A stretch of 5,947 nucleotides of DNA. Source: an uncultured Eubacteriales bacterium (GTDB lineage: Bacteria; Bacillota; Clostridia; Oscillospirales; CAG-272). A program made the position numbers and the translations under genes. Position 1 is the first letter of the stretch, and every line of letters starts with the position of its first letter. The notes under the pieces are model-generated. The model did no database searches. It had not been told where the DNA came from and saw nothing but the letters and a program-made list of their open reading frames with translations. Of the stretch, positions 1-4,909 are shown piece by piece. The stretch spans positions 1 to 5,947 of the forward strand of contig USGH01000172.1 of assembly GCA_900554225.1 (NCBI GenBank), read 5' to 3'.

Positions 1-1460
1 CCGCCGGATACCGTCACACCGCGTTCGCCGAGCATCGTTTTGTACTGTTCGCTGAAATCCATGATGTTGTCGTGGACATCCGCCAGCTTTGCCGCGTTTT
101 CGATTGCCATTTCATCGGGCTCGTCACTGGCGAAGGCAATGTTGTTCGCGATGGTGTCGGAGAAGAGGAAGTTGTCCTGCGGCACATAGGCACAGGCGTC
201 GCGTACCCGGCGGATCGGCACCTTGTTGACATCGTGACCGCCCACAAAAATTGTGCCGTCTGGAACGTTGTAGGTACGCAGGATGAGATCAACGATGGTC
301 GTTTTGCCGGAGCCGGTTTTGCCGACCAGACCAACATTTTCGCCCGGGTTGATCGTGAAGGAAACATCGTGCAGCGCGTCAAGCTCGCCGTCGGGATACC
401 GGAACGTGAGGTGCGAGAAGGTGATGCTGCCGTCCGTGATCGCGGTATCGACCACATCCTCCGCGTCCTTCACGTGTACCGGCGCGTCGAGCAGCTCCGA
501 GATCCGTGCGAGGGATGCTTTACCGCGCGCCGCCATACCGATCAGCTCAGAAACAGCCATCACAGGCCAGACGACCGCGGTGAAATAACCGATGAACTCC
601 ACAAGCTGTCCGGCACTGAATTGGTTTTCGTGGACGAGATATCCGCCGTAACCGAGGATGACGCAGATCACGGATTCGACAAAGAGCGTAACGGAAATGT
701 TGAGGATCGTGGACACCCGTACAAAGGCGACGTTCACTTCCTCGTTCTTTTCGTTGAGCTTCCGGAACGCCATCAGCTCCACGGTTTCCTTGACGAATGC
801 CTTGATGACCGCGATGCCGGAGAAGCTCTCCTGGGAGAAATCGGACAGATCGGAGTACGCCGCCTGCCGTTCGTCCCATTTTTGCTCCATGGATTTGCCG
901 ACGATGGTGCCGATCACCATGAGGAATGCCATCGGGATGAGGGTGAACAGGGTCAGGATTCCATCCATGCGCCACATCTTGTAGAGGGCGAGGATGCCGA
1001 GAAACGCCGCGTCTGCCAGCATCAGGATTCCGGAGCCGAAGCAGTCCTGCACGGTTTCCAGATCGTTTGTGAAGAAGGACATGAGCGTACCGACCTTGTT
1101 CACCTGATAATATTCGCGGGAGAGATCCTTGCAGTGGTCGAACATCCTCTCGCGCATGTCTGTCTCCATGCGGATTGCGCTGCCGAAGAAGCAGATACGC
1201 CAGGCGAACCGTCCCACCACCATCACGAGAATGACGATGATCATCGGCAGGCAGACGTGATCCAGCAGTACATCCATGGTGAACGGGACAAGCTGTCCGT
1301 CGATTTCTACCATGCCGTCGTTGATGCCGTTGATAACGAGCCGGTAGAACACCGGGATCTCAAGCTGAAAGTAATCGACCAGTATCAGTGCCGCAAGTCC
1401 GACGAGAAGGATCGGCGCGTATCGCAGATAATAGCGATTGATGTGTTTTCCGAAAATCAT
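1..1460 (-). CDS. ABC exporter half-transporter, fused membrane and ATPase domains (partial, C-terminus off the left edge)
   Basis: Type IV ABC exporter (MsbA/LmrA/BmrA-like) that would use ATP to move a lipid, drug or peptide out of the cell; the substrate cannot be told. The window holds 486 complete codons. Residues 1 to about 310 form the six-helix membrane domain, with hydrophobic runs near 14-36, 70-92, 140-160, 166-188, 252-276 and 285-305. Typical exporter text such as KVGTLMSFFTNDLE lies near 122-135. The nucleotide-binding domain starts near 345, with A-loop Tyr355 (FRYPDG), Walker A GKTGSGKT at 380-387, Q-loop Gln428 (YVPQDN), and VSG at 484-486, where the ABC signature begins at the window edge. 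Walker B and the H-loop lie outside. ATG 1460 is chosen because GGAG (1467-1470) sits 6 bases upstream; an in-frame ATG four codons earlier has no such site. Clostridial exporters of this kind often come as tandem heterodimer pairs, so a partner may lie further left. Family call is sure; function is not. Confidence 0.95.
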   Translation of the reverse strand, partial: MIFGKHINRYYLRYAPILLVGLAALILVDYFQLEIPVFYRLVINGINDGMVEIDGQLVPFTMDVLLDHVCLPMIIVILVMVVGRFAWRICFFGSAIRMETDMRERMFDHCKDLSREYYQVNKVGTLMSFFTNDLETVQDCFGSGILMLADAAFLGILALYKMWRMDGILTLFTLIPMAFLMVIGTIVGKSMEQKWDERQAAYSDLSDFSQESFSGIAVIKAFVKETVELMAFRKLNEKNEEVNVAFVRVSTILNISVTLFVESVICVILGYGGYLVHENQFSAGQLVEFIGYFTAVVWPVMAVSELIGMAARGKASLARISELLDAPVHVKDAEDVVDTAITDGSITFSHLTFRYPDGELDALHDVSFTINPGENVGLVGKTGSGKTTIVDLILRTYNVPDGTIFVGGHDVNKVPIRRVRDACAYVPQDNFLFSDTIANNIAFASDEPDEMAIENAAKLADVHDNIMDFSEQYKTMLGERGVTVSG

Positions 1461-1509
1461 ACGGTACTCCATTCATTTGTTGCAGCGCGTGCCGGAGACC
1501 GACCGCGTT

Positions 1510-1549
1510 CTGCATCGTTAGTCGCGTAACCCCTATTATACTGCATCGT
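1510..1549 (-). repeat. 9-bp direct repeat flanking the exporter -10 box (candidate operator)
   Basis: The word CTGCATCGT (minus strand ACGATGCAG) occurs at 1541-1549, directly abutting the -10 box in the promoter spacer, and again at 1510-1518, about ten bases into the predicted transcript. The copies begin 31 bp apart, close to three helical turns, and the match extends weakly on both sides. The placement suits a repressor that blocks RNA polymerase, but no regulator gene is visible here and chance cannot be excluded. Confidence 0.4.
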
Positions 1550-1563
1550 ATGTAAAAAGGCAA
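1535..1563 (-). promoter_or_regulatory. Sigma-A-type promoter of the ABC exporter gene
   Basis: Read on the minus strand, TTGCCT (1558-1563) and a perfect TATAAT (1535-1540) are separated by 17 bases. The start of transcription would fall near 1528, giving a leader of roughly 68 bases before the ATG at 1460. The 45 bases upstream of the -35 box are rich in A and T runs and could act as an UP element. A 9-bp direct repeat lies in the spacer and just after the predicted start (see separate entry). Confidence 0.75.
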
Positions 1564-1635
1564 TAGGAAACGGATTAAAAAAAGGCTCTTAAAAACAAAT
1601 TTTCGCTTTTTTCGCGCTCATTCCGGCAAATCCCG

Positions 1636-1665
1636 TTGACATTCCGTGTGTCGGTGTGATATAAT
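1636..1665 (+). promoter_or_regulatory. Sigma-A-type promoter of the sugar O-acetyltransferase gene
   Basis: A perfect TTGACA (1636-1641) and a perfect TATAAT (1660-1665) are separated by 18 bases, one more than the optimum. Transcription would start near 1672, about 20 bases before the ATG at 1692, which leaves room for little besides the GGAGG ribosome binding site. The promoter is divergent from the exporter promoter at 1535-1563. Confidence 0.8.
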
Positions 1666-1691
1666 GCGACAAAAACGCAGCGGAGGTTGCT

Positions 1692-2309
1692 ATGCAGGAA
1701 ATCGAAAAAATGACAAACGGGGAACTTTATCTGCCCGGAGACGACGGCATCATGGCGGAGCAGACCAAATGCCTGGAAAAGCTCTACGATTACAATCTGA
1801 CCCGTCCCGGAGAAGCCGAAAAACGGGCGGCGATGCTTACCGACATGTTTTTGGAGGTGGGGGAGGGCTGCTATATTGAGCCGCCGTTTCACGCAAACTG
1901 GGGCGGTGCCCATGTCCGGTTCGGGAAGTACGTTTACGCGAACTTCAATCTGACCCTGGTGGACGACAGCTATATTACAGTCGGCGACTACACCATGTTC
2001 GGACCGAATGTCACCATTTCCACGGCGGGTCATCCGATCGATCCGACCCTGCGCGAAAAGGTGATGCAGTACAATATGCCCGTGCAGCTTGGCAGAAACT
2101 GCTGGCTCGGCGCGGGCGTGATCGTCATGCCGGGCGTATCGATCGGCGACAATTCCGTCATCGGTGCCGGCAGTGTGGTGACGCGGGATATTCCTGCAAA
2201 CGTGGTGGCGGTCGGCGTACCGTGCCGTGTCCTGCGCGGGATTGGCGAGCATGACCGCAAATACTACTGGCGCGACAGGACGATCGATCCGTCCTTCTTT
2301 GCGGAGTGA
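1692..2309 (+). CDS. Sugar O-acetyltransferase, LacA/Maa family (left-handed beta-helix)
   Basis: Cytoplasmic acetyl-CoA-dependent O-acetyltransferase, expected to acetylate a hydroxyl of galactosides, maltose or related sugars. The 205 residues match the family's usual length of about 200. The N-terminal helical cap (MTNGELYLPGDD, near 7-18) is the Mac-type segment. From about 60 the hexapeptide repeats of the left-handed beta-helix follow. YANFN at 82-86 supplies the conserved Asn84, and His114 in TAGHPIDP is the expected catalytic base, equivalent to LacA His115. The end shows the classic NSVIGAGSVVTRDIPANVVA and VGVPCRV signature (154-180). The extra C-terminal stretch (DRKYYWRD) resembles E. 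coli LacA more than Maa. GGAGG (1682-1686) lies 5 bases before the ATG. It stands alone between a divergent exporter and a convergent gene, with no lac genes nearby, so the physiological substrate is unknown; detoxification of non-metabolisable sugars is one suggestion for the family. Confidence 0.93.
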   Translation: MQEIEKMTNGELYLPGDDGIMAEQTKCLEKLYDYNLTRPGEAEKRAAMLTDMFLEVGEGCYIEPPFHANWGGAHVRFGKYVYANFNLTLVDDSYITVGDYTMFGPNVTISTAGHPIDPTLREKVMQYNMPVQLGRNCWLGAGVIVMPGVSIGDNSVIGAGSVVTRDIPANVVAVGVPCRVLRGIGEHDRKYYWRDRTIDPSFFAE

Positions 2310-2345
2310 TCCCGTTCGCGGCGGAAAATCTCCCGGAAAAAACAC

Positions 2346-2392
2346 AAATACCGTACCCAATGGAGTCCATTTCTCCGTTGGATACGGTATTT
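2346..2392. terminator. Bidirectional intrinsic terminator between convergent genes
   Basis: A 20-bp inverted repeat (arms 2346-2365 and 2373-2392) encloses a 7-base loop. Pairing is complete except for one C-A mismatch and one G-T wobble. The stem starts with A/T pairs and runs into TTTTCGTTT on the plus strand; on the minus strand it is followed by TTTGTGTTTTTT. It lies 36 bases after the acetyltransferase stop and 4 bases after the stop of the minus-strand gene ending at 2397, so it can serve both. Confidence 0.88.
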
Positions 2393-2396
2393 TCGT

Positions 2397-3239
2397 TTAC
2401 TCCGCTGTGTCTGGCACCTCTGTCTCCGGCGTATATCCTTCCGGGAACGTGAAGTTTACGATTTTTTCAAACAGATCCCGGTGCCACGCCGCCTTTTTCT
2501 CCATTTTAGCCTGTCCGCGCACCTGACTGATCGTTGTCACCCTGCGCAGTGCGACAATGGTTTCCTCCGGAAAGATATGGCTGATCGTAAAATACTGTGC
2601 AAACGGCGTATCATACAGCCGGATTCCGTATGCATCCACGGCAGAATCCGGTACCACGTCGAAAATCTCGGCAAGCGGCACAAATCCATCGGCAGCGCGC
2701 ACCGTCTCGTACTGATCCTCACACAGGAAACAGAGCAGGGAGTCGCCCGCCAGAATCTCGTAGGTGAACTGCTCAGCGGTCTGGGCGTTTGCCTGTTGGT
2801 CGTATGCGAAATCGTCTCCGTTCTCGTCTGCCCGTGCCTTTGCCGTGCGGATCTGATCGCTTGTCATGTAGATGATGTCGTTGAGCAGCACCTTTTTCTC
2901 ACCGTCGCCGTTGTAGTCCTCCATGATGCCGGAGAGCGCGGCGCAGAATTTACGGTTGTCGTTCGCCGTGATGTAGTCGGGACCCGCGTAGAGAATCGTA
3001 ATGTCGGGATTGCTTTTGTGGAGAAACTGCGTGATCAGTGTGATCCCCATAAAGAGAAATACACCGATGACGATGACCTTCCATTTGTGGTGGTACCAGA
3101 AATTGGCGATCGGATTGCCGCGTGACGGGATCTCCTCTGTCTGCGCGGGAGCATCGCCCTCTGTCGCGCGGAGTACACGCGCTGCATTGGACAGCTGTTC
3201 ACCGGAATCGGGTGCGTTTTTGTTGGTATTGTCTTCCAT
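2397..3239 (-). CDS. Single-pass membrane protein with extracytoplasmic domain, function unknown
   Basis: I do not recognise a named family. The 280-residue protein begins with a polar, low-complexity tail of about 45 residues, then NFWYHHKWK (46-54), one hydrophobic helix (about 54-73) and a folded, acidic domain of about 200 residues. With no signal peptidase or lipobox site, the helix is most likely an anchor with the domain outside; positive residues before the helix (HHKWK) agree with this. The phrase after the helix (DITILYAGPDYIT, 79-91) and the later DYNGDGEKK (108-116) look like text shared by other clostridial membrane proteins of this shape. The D-x-N-x-D-G run is only a partial EF-hand loop, because position 12 is Leu. 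ATG 3239 has AGAGGAG (3248-3254) 8 bases upstream. It follows the phosphopantetheinyl transferase gene by 91 bases on the same strand and ends at the terminator, so it may be the last gene of that unit or have its own promoter. Confidence 0.85.
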   Translation of the reverse strand: MEDNTNKNAPDSGEQLSNAARVLRATEGDAPAQTEEIPSRGNPIANFWYHHKWKVIVIGVFLFMGITLITQFLHKSNPDITILYAGPDYITANDNRKFCAALSGIMEDYNGDGEKKVLLNDIIYMTSDQIRTAKARADENGDDFAYDQQANAQTAEQFTYEILAGDSLLCFLCEDQYETVRAADGFVPLAEIFDVVPDSAVDAYGIRLYDTPFAQYFTISHIFPEETIVALRRVTTISQVRGQAKMEKKAAWHRDLFEKIVNFTFPEGYTPETEVPDTAE

Positions 3240-3264
3240 AATCGTCTCTCCTCTGGAAATCTGG

Positions 3265-3292
3265 AGTATAGTATAACAGACAGATATGACCG
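3265..3292 (-). promoter_or_regulatory. Possible weak promoter for the membrane protein gene
   Basis: On the minus strand two overlapping TATACT words (3265-3270 and 3270-3275) form good -10 candidates. The best -35 partner is only CGGTCA (3287-3292), 16 bases from the proximal -10 and matching the consensus at three of six positions. If real, it would let the gene at 2397-3239 be expressed apart from the upstream pair. Just upstream, TCACAG occurs twice, 11 bases apart, within 3306-3322 (seen as CTGTGA on the plus strand). I see no terminator hairpin in the 91-base gap, so read-through from the upstream gene is equally likely. Confidence 0.35.
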
Positions 3293-3330
3293 TGTGTGGC
3301 GGAATCTGTGAAAAAACTGTGACTGGTTTT

Positions 3331-3900
3331 CTACCTTTTTATAATAGTGTCGCACAGGGATACCGGTTCTGCCGCGATATAACCGGATACGGTCGGATCG
3401 ACAACGACAGTCACAGGTGCAGGGACAGCGGTGCAGAAACAGAGTGTATATCCCGGCAGACAGGGCAGGAGGCAGAGGACTTCCGGCACCGACAGCACGG
3501 AGATGCTCCGGTAGATGGGCGCCAGTCCGCAGCCGAGATATTTGCCGTAGGCTTCCTTTGCCGTCCAGAGAGAAAAGAATCGATCCGCGTCCGAAAAACC
3601 GCTTGTCCAGACCGTATATTCGGCGGGATGGAACCAACGCTTTGCCAGCTTTTCCGTGCGCAGCGGTACGTGCAGCTGCAAATCGATACCGACCGGATAT
3701 TCATGTATGAGCAGTGCAAGATACGCGCCGCTGTGCGAGAGGGAGAAGTACAGCGGTGTGGAAAAGCTGTCCGATACCGCATATGGCTTGCCGCCCGGAG
3801 CCGTACCGCATCGAAAATCCGTATGCCCGGTGTGACGCGCGAGGATTTGCTGTAGTGTGGTACGGGATTTTCCCGCGTGTGTTGTAAGATAAAGCGTCAT
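3331..3900 (-). CDS. 4'-phosphopantetheinyl transferase, Sfp type
   Basis: Transfers 4'-phosphopantetheine from coenzyme A to a conserved serine of carrier proteins (ACP, PCP or ArCP), turning them into the active holo form. The 189 residues are somewhat short for the Sfp family (about 220). Motifs in order are GKPY (37-40), the FSLSHSG substrate-binding segment (52-58), the metal motif GIDLQ (71-75) and the core WTAKEA (112-117), with Asp73 and Glu116 as the expected Mg ligands and Lys115 nearby. The second acidic ligand of Sfp (Glu109) is Gln75 here. The ATG overlaps the stop of the upstream metallophosphoesterase as ATGA. No ribosome binding site stands before it, so translation probably depends on ribosomes finishing the upstream gene. 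An open frame continues upstream of this ATG, but there it only shadows the metallophosphoesterase gene. No carrier protein, NRPS or PKS gene is in the window, so the client is unknown; it could serve fatty-acid ACP if AcpS is absent. Confidence 0.92.
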   Translation of the reverse strand: MTLYLTTHAGKSRTTLQQILARHTGHTDFRCGTAPGGKPYAVSDSFSTPLYFSLSHSGAYLALLIHEYPVGIDLQLHVPLRTEKLAKRWFHPAEYTVWTSGFSDADRFFSLWTAKEAYGKYLGCGLAPIYRSISVLSVPEVLCLLPCLPGYTLCFCTAVPAPVTVVVDPTVSGYIAAEPVSLCDTIIKR

Positions 3901-4622
3901 ACGGCGGTCAGGCGGAGCGCGACGATTTCCGGCTCGTTGCCCAGGCGCGGAATCGGGGATACGGTATTTGCCATGCCGCGGCTCACGATCAGGCGGTTTT
4001 CGTGACAGCCGGACGCGTACTGCGGGAATAGTCCCTGTCCCGGCGCGTAGATGTCGTGTCCGAAGAGGTGCCACTGTCCCCCGTGCGCATGGCCGGATAC
4101 GGTGAGCTCCACATTGGTCTGCCGGATGTAGGCGGGATAATACTCCGGGTGATGGCACAGGAGCAGATGAAAACCGTCCGCGGCGGCATACCGGTTGAGA
4201 AAGGCGAGATCCGGCGGCGGTGTATGATTCGTGCGCTTGGCACCGTAGGTCAACCCGGTCGTCAGTCCGCCGATACACAGTCCGTGTGCGGATACAAAGT
4301 CGTCGTCCAGCACCGTGATCCCACGATCGGTGAGCAGCCGCTTGTTTTCCGGAGAGATGCCGCCCTCGTGGTTGCCAATGGAATAATACACAGGGGCGAT
4401 TTCCCGTGCGCGTGTGAGAAAGGTCAGCCCCGGCGCGTTGAAGGATTCCGTGGCGGCATAGGCGGTGAGGTGGTTCATCATGTCTCCCGGGGAGAGGATG
4501 AGATCCGGCTGCAACGCGGCACACAGCGACAGTGCTTTTGCAAACGGACGGCAGTGCAGATCCGCGCATACGGCGATTGTTATCGATACGGGGGCGGGGA
4601 TGGTGTATTCGGTGATCTTCAA
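3897..4622 (-). CDS. Calcineurin-like metallophosphoesterase (YkuE/YaeI-like), TTG start
   Basis: Two-metal phosphoesterase of the calcineurin superfamily. All ligand motifs are present: DLH (Asp21, His23), SPGDMM (Asp47), GNHE (Asn84, His85), CHHPE (His157 or His156) and SGHAHGGQW (His178, His180). The tail VSRGMANTVSPIPRLGNEPEI is typical of the YkuE/YaeI branch, whose members include phosphodiesterases acting on lipid or nucleotide-like substrates. At 241 residues it is shorter than many YkuE-like proteins because there is no N-terminal signal or membrane segment, so it should be cytoplasmic. The start is TTG at 4620-4622, supported by AAAGGAG 6 bases upstream; no ATG fits. It is the first gene of the unit and overlaps the phosphopantetheinyl transferase by 4 bases. 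That tight coupling suggests a substrate linked to phosphopantetheine, as with M. tuberculosis PptH next to PptT, but the sequence alone does not show it. Family call is firm; substrate is open. Confidence 0.92.
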   Translation of the reverse strand: MKITEYTIPAPVSITIAVCADLHCRPFAKALSLCAALQPDLILSPGDMMNHLTAYAATESFNAPGLTFLTRAREIAPVYYSIGNHEGGISPENKRLLTDRGITVLDDDFVSAHGLCIGGLTTGLTYGAKRTNHTPPPDLAFLNRYAAADGFHLLLCHHPEYYPAYIRQTNVELTVSGHAHGGQWHLFGHDIYAPGQGLFPQYASGCHENRLIVSRGMANTVSPIPRLGNEPEIVALRLTAV

Positions 4623-4628
4623 GGCGTA

Positions 4629-4635
4629 CTCCTTT
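4629..4635 (-). promoter_or_regulatory. Ribosome binding site that fixes a TTG start
   Basis: On the minus strand AAAGGAG sits 6 bases before TTG (4620-4622). This near-perfect anti-Shine-Dalgarno match at ideal spacing, the short predicted leader (about 28 bases) and the absence of an in-frame ATG nearby are the reasons for placing the metallophosphoesterase start at the TTG. The first residues (KITEYTIPAPVSITIAVCADLH) then lead straight into the first metal motif, as in the family. Confidence 0.8.
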
Positions 4636-4657
4636 GCGGCAAGATGTTCTACACTTT

Positions 4658-4686
4658 ATTATAGCACAGACGGCGCGAAAAGGGAA
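4658..4686 (-). promoter_or_regulatory. Promoter of the metallophosphoesterase-PPTase unit
   Basis: On the minus strand a perfect TATAAT (4658-4663) is preceded at 17 bases by TTCCCT (4681-4686), a weak -35 box matching three of six positions. Transcription would start near 4651, about 28 bases before the TTG start. It is divergent from the solute-binding protein promoter at 4799-4827. Confidence 0.65.
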
Positions 4687-4724
4687 CGACATTTTGTAAA
4701 TACGGTGCCGCAGTGTATAGAAGC

Positions 4725-4760
4725 GCGGTCGGAAAGAGGGCAATTGCCTATGAAAACCGC
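4725..4760. repeat. Nested dyad midway between divergent promoters (candidate operator)
   Basis: GGCAATTGCC (4739-4748) is a perfect 10-bp palindrome. Around it lie the outer inverted arms GCGGT (4725-4729) and ACCGC (4756-4760), whose centre is within one base of the palindrome centre. The centre falls about 91 bases from each predicted transcription start (near 4651 and near 4834), exactly midway. A shared regulator site is possible. It does not fit a catabolite-repression (cre) consensus by eye. Confidence 0.35.
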
Positions 4761-4798
4761 ACGTCGTATGCTTTTTTTGTGATTAGCCATACATAAGC

Positions 4799-4827
4799 TT
4801 GACAAAACCCTGCATATTTGCTATACT
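4799..4827 (+). promoter_or_regulatory. Strong promoter of the solute-binding lipoprotein gene
   Basis: A perfect TTGACA (4799-4804), a 17-base spacer and TATACT (4822-4827), with a TGC extension (4819-4821) just before the -10 box, make this the best promoter in the window. Transcription would start near 4834, leaving a leader of about 75 bases before the ATG at 4910. The palindrome ACGATCGT (4836-4843) covers the first transcribed bases, and ACTATCT occurs both over the -10 end (4825-4831) and in the leader (4872-4878). These could be regulator contacts but are short. Confidence 0.85.
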
Positions 4828-4909
4828 ATCTAAAGACGATCGTGCATACGTGGTTAAAGATTACAAATGTCACTATCTGCGATGCACAGTTATGAGGAGG
4901 AGAAATCGT

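Noticed and set aside
72..1529. A 485-codon plus-strand open frame opposite the ABC exporter
   Set aside because: It is a shadow. The minus strand carries Walker A, the Q-loop, membrane helices and a good start. The plus frame has no motif, is rich in His/Asp/Val and Arg as expected of antisense to a GC-rich gene, and has no promoter or ribosome binding site.
1575..2360. A 261-codon minus-strand frame opposite the acetyltransferase
   Set aside because: It lacks recognisable motifs, and the plus strand has a textbook promoter, ribosome binding site and complete LacA-family protein.
3340..3345. A perfect TATAAT on the plus strand
   Set aside because: It lies at the 3' end of the minus-strand PPTase gene, has no acceptable -35 box, and no plus-strand gene lies downstream until 4910.
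3331..4743. One 470-codon minus-strand frame covering both the PPTase and the phosphoesterase region
   Set aside because: Only its last 189 codons (from 3900) make sense as protein. The part before that is Arg/Pro-rich and lies over the phosphoesterase gene in another frame, so it is not a fusion protein.
4772..4778. A run of seven T residues as a possible plus-strand terminator
   Set aside because: The bases before it form no stem longer than about three pairs, and no plus-strand gene ends nearby.
4750..4782. A 10-codon frame (MKTARRMLFL) in the divergent intergenic region
   Set aside because: It lies upstream of the mapped promoter, its possible GAGGG site is 10 bases away, and so short a frame is expected by chance.
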